Positions 1 through 9,639 of a stretch of 64,000 nt of DNA are shown here, one piece after another. The stretch is from Comamonas serinivorans (lineage in GTDB: Bacteria > Pseudomonadota > Gammaproteobacteria > Burkholderiales > Burkholderiaceae_C), in NCBI RefSeq assembly GCF_002158865.1, contig NZ_CP021455.1, positions 868,001 to 932,000 of the forward strand. Direction: 5' to 3'. The notes beneath the pieces are model-generated. The model had not been told where the DNA came from. It saw only the letters and a list, made by a program, of their open reading frames with translations, and did not search any database. The position numbers and the translations under genes were made by a program. How positions within the stretch are numbered: the stretch's first letter is position 1; the number at the start of each line of letters is the position of its first letter.

Positions 1-186
1 CTGGACTACCGCCTGGAGAAAACCCCCGGCAAAGGCCAGGGTTGGCAGGTCTACGACGTCAACATCATGGGCGTCTGGATGGTCGAAAGCTACCGCAACC
101 AGTTTGCGCAAGCCATCAACGCCGGCGGCGTGGACGGCCTGATCAAGCAGCTGCAGGACCGCAACCAGGCCAACGCCGCGCGCTGA
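1..186 (+). CDS. mlaC: MlaC phospholipid-binding protein, C-terminal fragment
   Basis: The frame is open from the first base and ends at TGA 184-186, giving the last 61 residues of a protein whose start lies outside the window. The tail, with GWQVYDVNIMGVWMVESYRN followed by a short helix ending in LIKQLQDRN, is typical of the MlaC/Ttg2D family. These periplasmic carriers move phospholipid between the outer membrane and the inner-membrane MlaFEDB complex. The identification is supported by the STAS-domain gene (mlaB) immediately downstream and by ibaG and murA further on, the arrangement seen around the E. coli yrb/mla locus. Confidence 0.9.
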   Translation: MDYRLEKTPGKGQGWQVYDVNIMGVWMVESYRNQFAQAINAGGVDGLIKQLQDRNQANAAR

Positions 187-212
187 GCCAGCGCGTCGTC
201 ACCCCAACTGCC

Positions 213-521
213 ATGCTGGTCCTGCCGCAGATGCTCAAGCACGAACAGGCCACGGCCTGTCTGGCCATGTTGACCCAGGCCATGCGGCAGGAGCCGCCCG
301 AGGTCGTGGTCGACTGCGGCGCGCTCACGCAGTTCGACTCGTCGGCCTTGGCCGTGTTGCTGGAGCTGCGCCGCGCCTGCCTGCACGATCAAAAAACGCT
401 GACGCTGCAGGCCTGCCCCGAGCGGCTGTCCACCCTGGCGCGGGTCTATGGCGTGCTCGACCTGTTCGCGCCGGTCTCTGGCGATGCACCGGCGCCTCAG
501 GATGCCGCGACGCTGGCCTGA
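213..521 (+). CDS. mlaB: MlaB-like STAS-domain protein
   Basis: A 102-residue protein with a single STAS fold. The conserved loop VVVDCGALTQFDSSALAVLLELRR (about residues 29-52) carries the Asp-Ser-Ser feature of the family. MlaB is the cytoplasmic accessory subunit of the MlaFEDB lipid transporter and is needed for activity of the MlaF ATPase. The ATG at 213 was chosen because it begins the usual MLxLP start of the family; the frame extends upstream but overlaps mlaC. It lies 26 bases after mlaC and is almost certainly co-transcribed with it. Confidence 0.85.
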   Translation: MLVLPQMLKHEQATACLAMLTQAMRQEPPEVVVDCGALTQFDSSALAVLLELRRACLHDQKTLTLQACPERLSTLARVYGVLDLFAPVSGDAPAPQDAATLA

Positions 522-1042
522 ACCTGAATCCGGTCGTTGATCTGGTTGGGTATGGCCTTGGTGCTTACAAAAAATCATCGGGGAGTTGGACATACTCCAG
601 ATGAAAGCCCGCAAAATGGCGCCATCCTGCGCTGTGTTCTCCCCTCGCTGCCTGCGGTTGCCAACAAAGGGGTCGGCCTTCTGTCCGGCTGACCAACACG
701 GCGCGCATGGTCAGCATCCGCTGTTCATCCACACCGCTGCGGCGTCTGCCAGTCAGTTCGGGTCTTTGCATGGCTCGGCCGCGGCTGCCGGTCATCTCGC
801 GTTGTGCCGCGCCGCTCAGTGGCGTCGCGTTCCGGTGTTCCCGGGGCGATGACCCGCAGTGCAGCCGCGCAGAGGATGGCGCGGCGGTGAACGGGGCAGG
901 GCGGCGGGGCCGACGACTACAATGACCGGTTGCCCTGGCGCTCTGGCTGGGGTGCAGGACGGCATGTGCAAATCCGTGCGTCACCGGCGCCGGGCGCAGA
1001 CCCGTGCCAGGCGAAGCACAGCCGTCCCAACGCGAACAACCC
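522..1042. other. intergenic region between mlaB and the ABC-2 exporter
   Basis: I find no convincing gene in these roughly 520 bases. The region holds one copy of the 52-bp palindromic repeat (547-598) and a TACAAT hexamer at about 919-924 that could be the -10 box for the exporter genes, although no good -35 box is visible. The many overlapping open frames here reflect high GC content. Confidence 0.6.
547..598. repeat. 52-bp palindromic repeat, copy 1
   Basis: The left tip is TGGGTATG and the right tip CATACTCC, with a 36-base interior. The GTAT and ATAC tetramers have the same spacing as in the other copies. The interior matches the family mainly in its right half (ATCGGGG against AACGGGA). 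Confidence 0.65.
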
Positions 1043-2017
1043 ATGACCTCTGCCATTTCTTTCCAGTCGGTCAGCAAGCTGTATTCCGTCAAACAAGGCG
1101 GTGAGCGGCGTGACTTCAAGGCGCTGGATGCGGTGAGCTTCGACATCGCACAAGGCGAATTTTTTGGCCTGCTGGGCCCCAACGGCGCCGGCAAGACCAC
1201 GCTCATCTCCATCCTGGCGGGGTTGAACCGCGCCAGCGGCGGCCGCGTGCTGGTGCATGGGCACGACGTGCAGGCCGACTACGGCAACGCGCGCCGCCAC
1301 CTGGGCGTGGTGCCGCAAGAGCTGGTCTTCGACCCCTTCTTCAGCGTGCGCGAGGCCCTGCGCTTTCAGTCCGGCTACTTCGGCATCGCGAACAACGACG
1401 ACTGGATCGACGAGCTGCTGGACAACCTCGGCCTGGCCGACAAGGCGAACAACAACATGCGCCAGCTCTCGGGCGGCATGAAGCGCCGTGTGCTGGTGGG
1501 CCTGGCGCTGGTGCACAAACCGCCGGTCATCGTGCTGGACGAACCCACGGCCGGTGTGGACGTCGAGCTGCGCCAGACCTTGTGGCAGTTCATCGCCAAG
1601 CTCAACCAGCAGGGCCACACGGTGCTGCTGACCACGCACTACCTCGAAGAGGCCGAGGCGCTGTGCACGCGCCTGGCCATGCTCAAGCGCGGGCAGATCG
1701 TGGCGCTGGCCAGCACCTCCGAGCTGCTGCACGAGGCCTCGAGCAACGTGCTGCGCTTCAAGCTCGATGGCGCCCTGCCGCCGTCGCTGGCGCAACGCGC
1801 GCGCGTCACCGGCCGCATCGTGCAGATCGCGGCCAGCAGTGCCGAAGAGATCGAGCTGGTGCTGGCGCAAACGCGCCAGGCGGGCCTGCGTCCCGAGGAT
1901 GTGGAGATCCGCAAGGCCGACCTGGAAGACGTGTTCCTGCAGGTCATGTCTGGCAGTGCGGCCAGTATGCCCGGTTCCGCGTTCGGTGATGAACGCAAGC
2001 AAGGTGGTACACCATGA
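1043..2017 (+). CDS. ABC-2 type exporter, ATP-binding subunit
   Basis: A 324-residue ATPase with Walker A GPNGAGKTT (residues 45-53), signature LSGGM (142-146), Walker B VIVLDEPT (about 162-169) and the H-loop histidine in TTHYLEE (199). The last 100 or so residues form the C-terminal extension common in the YadG/NodI-like drug or polysaccharide exporter group. The start at 1043 (MTSAISFQSVSK) fits the family; the frame is open further upstream. The stop overlaps the permease start as ATGA, implying translational coupling. The exported substrate cannot be told from sequence. Synteny between mlaB and ibaG is typical of Burkholderiales. Confidence 0.92.
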   Translation: MTSAISFQSVSKLYSVKQGGERRDFKALDAVSFDIAQGEFFGLLGPNGAGKTTLISILAGLNRASGGRVLVHGHDVQADYGNARRHLGVVPQELVFDPFFSVREALRFQSGYFGIANNDDWIDELLDNLGLADKANNNMRQLSGGMKRRVLVGLALVHKPPVIVLDEPTAGVDVELRQTLWQFIAKLNQQGHTVLLTTHYLEEAEALCTRLAMLKRGQIVALASTSELLHEASSNVLRFKLDGALPPSLAQRARVTGRIVQIAASSAEEIELVLAQTRQAGLRPEDVEIRKADLEDVFLQVMSGSAASMPGSAFGDERKQGGTP

Positions 2018-2775
2018 TGATGACCGGTTGGCGCGCGCTCTTCTACAAAGAAGTGCTGCGCTTTTGGAAGGTCGGCTTCCAGACCATCGCGGCGCCCGTG
2101 CTGACGGCGCTGCTGTACATGCTCATCTTTGGCCACGTGCTCAAGGGCACGGTCGAGGTCTACCCGGGCGTGGGCTACCAGGCCTTCCTGGTGCCCGGGC
2201 TGGTGATGATGAGCATGCTGCAGAACGCGTTCGCGAACAGCTCGTCCAGCCTGGTGCAGAGCAAGATCATGGGCTCGCTGGTCTTCATCCTGCTGACGCC
2301 GCTGTCGCACTGGGCCTGGTTCTGGGCCTTCGTCGGCTCGTCCATCGTGCGCGGTCTGGCCGTGGGCGTGGGGGTGCTGGCGGTGACGGCCTGGTTTGGC
2401 CAGCCCGGCATGGTGGCGCCCGGGTGGGTGCTGCTGTTCGCGGTGCTGGGCAGCGGGCTGATGGGCATCCTGGGCGTGATCGCTGGCCTGTGGGCCGAAA
2501 AGTTCGACCAGATGGCCGCTTTCCAGAACTTCCTCATCATGCCCATGACCTTCCTGTCGGGCGTGTTCTATTCGGTGCATTCGCTGCCGGCTTTCTGGCA
2601 GGGCGTCAGCCACCTGAATCCCTTTTTCTACATGATCGACGGCTTCCGCTACGGCTTCTTCGGCGTCAGCGATGTGTCGCCCTGGACCAGCTTGGCGGTG
2701 GTGGGTGTGGCCACGGCCGTGACCGGCGCGATCGCCGTGCACCTGTTGCGCATCGGCTACCGCATCCGCGGCTGA
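2014..2775 (+). CDS. ABC-2 type exporter, permease subunit
   Basis: A 253-residue membrane protein with about six hydrophobic segments and the ABC-2 hallmark region FQNFLIMPMTFLSGVFYSVHSLP before the last helices, like E. coli YadH. It starts in a four-base ATGA overlap with the ATPase stop. Three ATG codons in a row (2014, 2017, 2020) make the exact first residue uncertain by two. It should form the transmembrane dimer powered by the preceding ATPase. The substrate is unknown. Confidence 0.9.
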   Translation: MMMTGWRALFYKEVLRFWKVGFQTIAAPVLTALLYMLIFGHVLKGTVEVYPGVGYQAFLVPGLVMMSMLQNAFANSSSSLVQSKIMGSLVFILLTPLSHWAWFWAFVGSSIVRGLAVGVGVLAVTAWFGQPGMVAPGWVLLFAVLGSGLMGILGVIAGLWAEKFDQMAAFQNFLIMPMTFLSGVFYSVHSLPAFWQGVSHLNPFFYMIDGFRYGFFGVSDVSPWTSLAVVGVATAVTGAIAVHLLRIGYRIRG

Positions 2776-2812
2776 GTGCTGCGCGCCCCCCGACTTTTCC
2801 TGTGTTGTGCCC

Positions 2813-3055
2813 ATGAACGCCCAAGAGCTTGAATCCATCATCCGCGCCGGTCTGCCGTGCGAACACCTCCACGTCGAGGGCGACGGCCGCCACTGGTTCG
2901 CGACCATCGTCTCGGCCGAGTTCGAAGGCAAGCGCCCCATCGCGCGCCACCAGCGCGTGTACGCCACGCTGGGTGAGAAAATGGCCACCGACGAGGTGCA
3001 CGCCCTGTCGATGAAGACCCTGACCCCGGGTGAGTGGGCCGCACAGCAGGCTTGA
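2813..3055 (+). CDS. ibaG: BolA/IbaG family protein
   Basis: An 80-residue BolA-fold protein starting MNAQELESIIRAGLPCEHLHVEGDGRHW. The family's conserved FxGKxxxxRHQxVYxxL region is seen as FEGKRPIARHQRVYATLG, and the C-terminal helix has HALSMKTLTP. BolA-type proteins pair with monothiol glutaredoxins to bind a [2Fe-2S] cluster; candidate ligands are Cys17 and the conserved histidines. Location directly before murA matches the E. coli ibaG-murA order. An in-frame GTG lies two codons upstream at 2807. Confidence 0.88.
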   Translation: MNAQELESIIRAGLPCEHLHVEGDGRHWFATIVSAEFEGKRPIARHQRVYATLGEKMATDEVHALSMKTLTPGEWAAQQA

Positions 3056-3062
3056 TCCTGTG

Positions 3063-3114
3063 GGGGTATGAGGCGATTTCCGTTGACTGCTCATCGGGCA
3101 TCGCGCCATACCCC
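3063..3114. repeat. 52-bp palindromic repeat, copy 2
   Basis: Perfect 8-bp tips GGGGTATG and CATACCCC surround a 36-base interior. The reverse complement of the interior agrees with copy 4 in hpnC at about two thirds of positions, including CCGATG, AACGG and ATCG. It sits just after the ibaG stop codon. Confidence 0.85.
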
Positions 3115-3274
3115 TTGATGTGATGGCGGCTGACCAGGACGGACCGCAGGGGCCGGCCAAGGCCTGAACGGGCAATGCCGGACCCGGCTGGCCCGGCAGG
3201 TGCTTCATCCGGTGCGCGGCCCTCACGGCTCACGGCCACCTTCCCCACGGCCTTTTTCCCCTCCAGGTTTTTTC

Positions 3275-4543
<1,269 letters not shown>

Positions 4544-4669
4544 CATGCGCACCGCACCCCGCACCGACGACGCGGCGCTGTGCGCGCAGGCGGGTTGCTG
4601 GGTGCGGTGGGTGAACGTGCCCGGCGGGTTCTGCGTTCAGCCTGCGGACGTGCAGGCGTGGGGTGCCGC

Positions 4670-5737
4670 ATGACGGACCGCGAACGCCGCAATGCCCTGG
4701 CCGCGCAGGCCGCCGCGGCCCAGGCAGCTGCCGACGAAGCGGCGCGCGCCGACGCACTGAGCACGCTGCCGTGCCCGCCTGCGCAAGTGCTGGACCTGTT
4801 CGACCACCTGGACGCCGTGCTGGAGCAGGGGTGCGACCACGACTGGCGCATCGGCCAGGCCTGGGCACACACCCAGGGCGTGGACTGGCCGCGCCTGCAA
4901 GCGTGGCTGCAGGCGCGTTCGGTCGAGGGCGATGCCGACGACGACGGTGAAAGCGGCGAGGTTGACTGCGACTGCGCCGTCTGGCTCAGCGTGCGCCCCC
5001 GCTGGGGCGAGGCGCTGCGGCAGGCTGCCGGTTGGTTGCCGCCGCGGTTCACGCTGTTTCCCGCGCTGGACGAGGTTTTTCACGCGCCCACGCCGCTGAT
5101 GGCCTGCGTGTTCGTCCCGCTGCTCAGCCTCGATGTCGCGTCGCTGGGCCTGGGCGCGGGGCGTGTGCATGCCGTGTCCACGCTCGAGGCGGGCGTGGCC
5201 GAACACGACTGGCTGGAGCCCGAGTTGGGTGTTGACCACGTGCAGTTCGACTGGGACGGCGAGCGCTACCGCTTTCGCGGTGACCTGCGCAGGCTCAAGC
5301 GCCTGCAGCCGCTGCCCGAGTGGCATGCCGAGGCGCAGGCGTTCTACCAAGGCCACCGGGTGGATGCCGCGGCCTTGGCGGGCATGCTGGCGCAGCAACC
5401 CGGCCCGTGGGAAGCCCTGCAGCACTGGGCGCAGCAGCCCGCGGATGAGCGCCTGAGCTACATGCAGCGGCTGGTCAACCACTGGCTGACGCGTGACGCC
5501 TACCGCCTCACGGGACGGTTTCTTCAAGGCGGCGCTTACCTGCAGGGCCACGCGTCGCACGCGCGCGAGCCGCACGGCCACCTGCTGCGCACGCCGCAGG
5601 CCTGTGCGCTCGGTCCGGGCTGGCAGAAGGTCGGCAGCCTGGTCGGTTACCACTACGTCGAACGGGGCGAAGACCAGATCAGCCTGTACGTCTCGCGCGA
5701 ACAGGGCCGGGTCGTGCAGCGCCTGGGCTGGACGTGA
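4670..5737 (+). CDS. uncharacterised protein, 355 aa
   Basis: I do not recognise a domain. The protein begins MTDRERRNALAAQAAAAQAAADEAARADA, an Ala-rich charged helix, followed by an acidic stretch (EGDADDDGESGEVDCDC) and a mixed alpha/beta region rich in Trp and Leu. There is no signal peptide or membrane segment. The ATG at 4670 is preferred over an upstream one at 4580 because the added residues look like untranslated leader. Strong codon bias and position between murA and hisG support a real gene. Confidence 0.7.
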   Translation: MTDRERRNALAAQAAAAQAAADEAARADALSTLPCPPAQVLDLFDHLDAVLEQGCDHDWRIGQAWAHTQGVDWPRLQAWLQARSVEGDADDDGESGEVDCDCAVWLSVRPRWGEALRQAAGWLPPRFTLFPALDEVFHAPTPLMACVFVPLLSLDVASLGLGAGRVHAVSTLEAGVAEHDWLEPELGVDHVQFDWDGERYRFRGDLRRLKRLQPLPEWHAEAQAFYQGHRVDAAALAGMLAQQPGPWEALQHWAQQPADERLSYMQRLVNHWLTRDAYRLTGRFLQGGAYLQGHASHAREPHGHLLRTPQACALGPGWQKVGSLVGYHYVERGEDQISLYVSREQGRVVQRLGWT

Positions 5738-5794
5738 ACGCCACCGTGGACGACACCAGGCCAGACACCTTTTCGCAAACTTCATTCACCTTAC

Positions 5795-5846
5795 CCAGTA
5801 TGCAGGGGTTTCCGTTGAAGAAAAAACGGTAACCAGACCATACTGC
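5795..5846. repeat. 52-bp palindromic repeat, copy 3
   Basis: The tips are CCAGTATG and CATACTGC. Arms GGTTTCCGTTG and AACGGTAACC can pair. It lies 20 bases upstream of the hisG start, so it must fall in the hisG promoter or leader. Confidence 0.8.
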
Positions 5847-5866
5847 TCAAGACAGAGAGACCCATT

Positions 5867-6511
5867 GTGATCACGCTTGCCCTCTCCAAAGGCCGCATCT
5901 TTGACGAAACCCTGCCGCTGCTGGCCGCAGCCGGCATCGAGGTGACCGAAGACCCCGAAACCTCGCGCAAGCTCATCCTGCCGACCAACCAGCCCGATGT
6001 GCAGGTGGTGCTGGTGCGCGCGACCGACGTGCCCACTTACGTCGAGTACGGCGGCGCCGACCTGGGCGTGACCGGCAAGGACACGCTGATCGAGCACGGC
6101 GGTGCCAGCCTGTACCAGCCGCTGGACCTGCAGATCGCCAAGTGCCGCATGAGCGTGGCCGTGCCCGAAGACTTCGACTACGCGGGGGTGAAGCAGGGCT
6201 CGCGCCTGCGCGTGGCCACCAAGTACACGACGATTGCGCGCGATTTCTTTGCCGACAAGGGCGTGCACGTCGACCTGATCAAGCTCTACGGCTCGATGGA
6301 GCTTGCGCCCCTGACGGGCCTGGCCGACGCCATCGTCGACCTCGTGTCCACCGGCAAGACCCTCAAGGCCAACCGGCTGATCGAGGTCGAGCAGATCATG
6401 GACATCAGCTCGCGCCTGGTCGTCAACCAGGCCGCACTCAAGCTCAAGCAGGCACCGCTGCGCCGCATCATCGACGCCTTCGCGCGCTCGGTGGCCGAGC
6501 GCGCTGCCTGA
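5867..6511 (+). CDS. hisG: ATP phosphoribosyltransferase, short form
   Basis: A 214-residue HisG starting at a GTG (MITLALSKGRIFDETLPLLAAAGI). It catalyses the first step of histidine synthesis, joining ATP and PRPP. The phosphoribosyl-binding region DAIVDLVSTGKTLKAN is clear. Length and absence of the regulatory C-terminal domain mark it as the short form, which in known cases needs the HisZ regulatory subunit; hisZ is not in the window. A 52-bp repeat sits just upstream. Confidence 0.96.
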   Translation: MITLALSKGRIFDETLPLLAAAGIEVTEDPETSRKLILPTNQPDVQVVLVRATDVPTYVEYGGADLGVTGKDTLIEHGGASLYQPLDLQIAKCRMSVAVPEDFDYAGVKQGSRLRVATKYTTIARDFFADKGVHVDLIKLYGSMELAPLTGLADAIVDLVSTGKTLKANRLIEVEQIMDISSRLVVNQAALKLKQAPLRRIIDAFARSVAERAA

Positions 6512-6517
6512 GCCCGC

Positions 6518-6901
6518 TCAAGGCATGTGCGGATGGCGAGGCAGGCCCTCGCCATCGAGCCATGGGACGTCGTGCCCGGTCCAGATGTGGGCCACCGGCC
6601 GCTGACCGGGGTCGTCGTCCAGGGTGGCCACGCGCACGATGACCTGATCCTGATCGCGCCACTCCGCCATCAAGTGGGAGCCGCAGCGTGAGCAGAAGTG
6701 GCGCAGCTTGCCGGGCGAGGACTCGAAGGTCGCCAAGCCCGCGCTGTGCAGCCAGCGAAAGGCGGCCCGGTCGGCGCGCGCCGTGGACGCATAGGCGGCT
6801 GCATGGGCTTTGCGGCAGCGCCAACAGTGGCAGTGCACGGTGGGGCCGGCCAGGCGATCGACTTCGTAGCGCACGGTGCCGCACAAGCATGAGCCTTGCA
6901 T
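6518..6901 (-). CDS. GFA-domain (CENP-V/GFA) zinc protein
   Basis: A 127-residue protein starting MQGSCLCGTVRYEV. It has the zinc-binding cysteine pattern of the GFA fold: C5-x-C7, C24-x-C26-x2-C29 and C70-x2-C73 (HFCSRCGSHL). The family was named for glutathione-dependent formaldehyde-activating enzyme, but most members have no proven reaction, so the function is open. It is convergent with hisG, with 6 bases between the stops, and follows hpnC on the same strand after 88 bases. Confidence 0.85.
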   Translation of the reverse strand: MQGSCLCGTVRYEVDRLAGPTVHCHCWRCRKAHAAAYASTARADRAAFRWLHSAGLATFESSPGKLRHFCSRCGSHLMAEWRDQDQVIVRVATLDDDPGQRPVAHIWTGHDVPWLDGEGLPRHPHMP

Positions 6902-6989
6902 GGGGACTCCTGGGGGCGATGGGGAGGGGTGCCGATGACGCCGTCGGGCGAGGGTGTCGGGTGTCCGGCCTGAGCCATTCTGCGGCCCT

Positions 6990-7904
6990 TCACATCCGCA
7001 GCGTGCGCCAGGCGACGCGCAGCCAGTCGGGTGTGCCGAGCTTTTTGCGCTGGGCGATGGCCTGCGGGCCCAGGGCTTGGACGTGGTCGAGCATGCGCAG
7101 ACCGCCCTGGACGACGGCGCGCAACTCCCAGCCGGCGCGGCCCGGCAGGCAATGGACCAGCGGCGCACCCGATTGCATGAGGGCGCGCGTCCAGCGGCAG
7201 GCATCGGCGACGAAGGCGCCCACGGCCGGCGAAGGCACGCAGGCGTCGATCTCGGCCGGTGTCAGGCCAAAGCGCTGCCGGTCGGCGTGCGGGATGTAGT
7301 GGCGCCCGCGCGGGATGTCCTGGCTCAGGTCCTGCCAGAAGTTGATGAGTTGCAGGGCCGAACAGATGGCGTCGCTTTGCTTCAGTGCGGCGGCGTCGTG
7401 CACGCCGTAGAGGTGCAGCAACAGGCGCCCCACGGGGTTGGCGGAGTGGCGGCAGTAGGCCAGCAGCGCCTCGCGGTCGGCGGGAATGCGGGCATCGCGC
7501 GTGTTCGCCACGTCGTGCTCGAAGGCCGTCAGCAGGTCGGCCAGCGGCTGCTGCGGCAAGGCCACGGCGGCCACGCTGCGCTGCAGCGGCTCGAAGATGT
7601 GCGGCCAGGTTGAATCGAAGGTGGATGGGGGTATGGCGTCATTGCCGATGTTTGAAAAACGGGAATCGTGGCATACCCCATCAGGTGGGGATTGGGTGGC
7701 GGGATACAGCCGGTCGAGCGCGTGGCGGTAGCGCGCGAGCTGGGCGAGGCGCTCGTCGGCCGAGGCCTGGCCTTCGTCGGCCAGGTCGTCGGCCGTGCGA
7801 GCGAAGTGGTAGATGGCTGCGACGTGCGGCCGCAGCGCGGCGGGACACAGCCAGGAGGCGACGGGGAAGTTCTCGTAGTGCGCGATGGGGGTGTGCTGGG
7901 TCAT
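6990..7904 (-). CDS. hpnC: squalene/phytoene synthase family protein, HpnC-like
   Basis: A 304-residue trans-isoprenyl diphosphate synthase-like enzyme. The first Asp-rich motif is RTADDLADEG and the second is QDLSQDIPRGRHYIP. HpnC works with HpnD and HpnE to make squalene from farnesyl diphosphate for hopanoids, but hpnD and hpnE are not within the window. A 52-bp repeat lies inside the gene (7628-7679) and encodes about 17 residues (around PPDGVCHDSRFSNIGNDAIPPS) between helices. That segment looks unlike the rest of the family and may be an in-frame acquisition. Confidence 0.85.
   Translation of the reverse strand: MTQHTPIAHYENFPVASWLCPAALRPHVAAIYHFARTADDLADEGQASADERLAQLARYRHALDRLYPATQSPPDGVCHDSRFSNIGNDAIPPSTFDSTWPHIFEPLQRSVAAVALPQQPLADLLTAFEHDVANTRDARIPADREALLAYCRHSANPVGRLLLHLYGVHDAAALKQSDAICSALQLINFWQDLSQDIPRGRHYIPHADRQRFGLTPAEIDACVPSPAVGAFVADACRWTRALMQSGAPLVHCLPGRAGWELRAVVQGGLRMLDHVQALGPQAIAQRKKLGTPDWLRVAWRTLRM
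7628..7679. repeat. 52-bp palindromic repeat, copy 4, inside hpnC
   Basis: Perfect GGGGTATG and CATACCCC tips. The interior carries CATTGCCGATG and AACGGGAATCG, which I take as the family core. It is translated in frame as part of HpnC. Confidence 0.85.
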
Positions 7905-8328
7905 GTCGGCCCGCGAGGCGGCGGATGGGCAAGACCTGGATTGTCTCGAATGCGGGCCTGGCCGCGGGCGGGGCGGGTGAGGGCCCTGTGCAGCAAGCGC
8001 GCACGGGCCTGGACCACCCAGTGCATGACCCCGCCGCGGGGTGACGCAGCGGGTCGTGAGCCATGGGCCGGCGCCAGCTGAACATCGGAAGTCTCTCTAC
8101 GCGTCGAGGTGCGGCGCGTCCAACATTGGCGCCCGGATCCTGGGCGACCTGATCCCGGGCCGTCGCGGTGAATCAGGCCGGCGTTTACGGTGACGCGGGT
8201 CTGTGGCCGCACAGGGCTAGCCGCAGCTCAAAGCGGCTGCGCGAGCCGGCGGCCCAGCGAGCGCCCTCCCTACAATGCCGGGCACTGACTTTTGTGCGCC
8301 TGCCGTGCGGCGGGGCACCGCCTCTGCC
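7905..8328. promoter_or_regulatory. divergent intergenic region of hpnC and the RND adaptor, with a candidate promoter
   Basis: About 420 bases separate the divergent hpnC and adaptor genes. A TACAAT hexamer at 8271-8276 is a good -10 box about 50 bases before the adaptor ATG, though no strong -35 is visible. An ATG overlapping this hexamer (8275) is therefore unlikely to be the true start. I see no gene or repeat in the remainder. Confidence 0.45.
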
Positions 8329-9624
8329 ATGCCCCTCATGCACGCTTTTCTCGCGCCGGTCCCCCATGCCCTGGTTCGCAATCCGCTGCGCGCTTGGCGC
8401 TGGACGGGGGTGGCCGCGGCCCTGACCCTGACCACCATGCTGGTGGCCTGCCAGCGCGCCGAGGCGCCGCCCGACGTGGTGCGCGCCGTCAAGGTCATGA
8501 CCGTGGGGGCCACGACCGGGACGCGCAGCCTGGACTATGCCGGCGTGATCGCGGCGCGCACCGAGTCGCGGCTGGGCTTTCGCGTGGCCGGCAAGCTCAC
8601 CGAGCGCGCCGTCAACCTGGGCGAGCACGTGAAGGCCGGCCAGGTGCTGGCGCGGCTCGATGCCCAGGACTACCGCCTGGCGGCCGATGCCGCGCGTGCG
8701 CAGGTGGCCGCGGCCACCACGCAGCGCGATCTGGCGCAGGCCGATGTGGCGCGCTACCGCGCCTTGCGCGACAAGAACTTCATCAGCGCGGCCGAGATGG
8801 ACCGGCGCGAGGCGCAGCTCAAGGGCACCCAGGCGCAGCTGGATCAGGCGCGCGCGCAGCTGGCCTCGCAAAGCAACCAGGCCGGCTACACGCAGCTGGT
8901 GGCCGATGCCGCCGGCGTGGTGACGGGCGTGGAGGCCGAGGTGGGGCAGGTCGTGGCCGCAGGGGCGCCGGTGATCCGCCTGGCGCGCGATGGCGAGCGC
9001 GACGCGGTGTTCGCCGTGCCCGAGGACCAGGTGCCGGCGTTCCGCGTGGGCACGCCGATGACGGTGCGCAGCTGGGCGGGTGGCGGCAGCCAGCCCGGTG
9101 TGGTGCGTGAGGTGGCGGCCAGCGCCGATGCGGCCTCGCGCACCTTCGCCGTCAAGGTGGCGCTCACGGCCCCGGCCGGCGAGGCGCCGGCGCTGGGCAG
9201 CACGGTCTACGCCAGCCTGGATGCCGCGGCGGCCGCCGCAGCCGCGCCCGCCGCCATCCGCGTGCCCACCAGCGCGATCCGCGAACATCACGGCAAGACC
9301 CAGGTCTGGGTGCTGGACCCGCAGAGCCTGCAGGTGAAGGCGCGCGACGTCCGCTCCGCGGGGGTCGACGGCAACGACGTGGTCATCGGCCAGGGGCTGC
9401 AGCCGGGCGAGCAGGTGGTGGTGGCCGGCGTGCATGTGCTCAATGATGGCCAAAAAGTGAAGGTGTATACCCCCAAGTCCGAACAAGGAAAAACGGCGGC
9501 TGCGACTACTGCATCGTCCCGCCAAGGCGGTGCGACGGGGGATCCGGCTACCGATGCGGCATCCGGTGCTGCGACCCTGCCGGCATCGGCATCGGCATCG
9601 GTGCCGGGCGCCGCAGCGCGCTGA
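8329..9624 (+). CDS. RND efflux periplasmic adaptor lipoprotein
   Basis: A 431-residue membrane-fusion protein. The N-terminal signal ends in a lipobox-like LVAC (TTMLVACQRAE), predicting lipid attachment at the inner membrane. Next come a barrel-sandwich/lipoyl half (RTESRLGFRVAGKL), an alpha-hairpin rich in Ala, Gln and Asp (DAARAQVAAATTQRDLAQAD onward) and beta-barrel segments. It bridges the pump encoded 15 bases downstream to an outer-membrane channel, which is not encoded here. The start at 8329 places the signal peptide correctly; 8338 is an alternative. The C-terminal 50 residues are Ala/Thr/Ser-rich and probably disordered. Confidence 0.9.
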   Translation: MPLMHAFLAPVPHALVRNPLRAWRWTGVAAALTLTTMLVACQRAEAPPDVVRAVKVMTVGATTGTRSLDYAGVIAARTESRLGFRVAGKLTERAVNLGEHVKAGQVLARLDAQDYRLAADAARAQVAAATTQRDLAQADVARYRALRDKNFISAAEMDRREAQLKGTQAQLDQARAQLASQSNQAGYTQLVADAAGVVTGVEAEVGQVVAAGAPVIRLARDGERDAVFAVPEDQVPAFRVGTPMTVRSWAGGGSQPGVVREVAASADAASRTFAVKVALTAPAGEAPALGSTVYASLDAAAAAAAAPAAIRVPTSAIREHHGKTQVWVLDPQSLQVKARDVRSAGVDGNDVVIGQGLQPGEQVVVAGVHVLNDGQKVKVYTPKSEQGKTAAATTASSRQGGATGDPATDAASGAATLPASASASVPGAAAR

Positions 9625-9639
9625 GGACACGAGGTGACC

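Noticed and set aside
7681..8085. Minus-strand frame overlapping the hpnC start
   Set aside because: An Arg/Ala/Pro-rich shadow of hpnC in another frame.
8275..8328. Upstream ATG extending the RND adaptor by 18 residues
   Set aside because: It overlaps a TACAAT -10 box and would spoil the lipoprotein signal peptide.
9466..9473. TATACCCC at the end of the RND adaptor gene as another 52-bp repeat copy
   Set aside because: No left tip at the right distance and no matching core.
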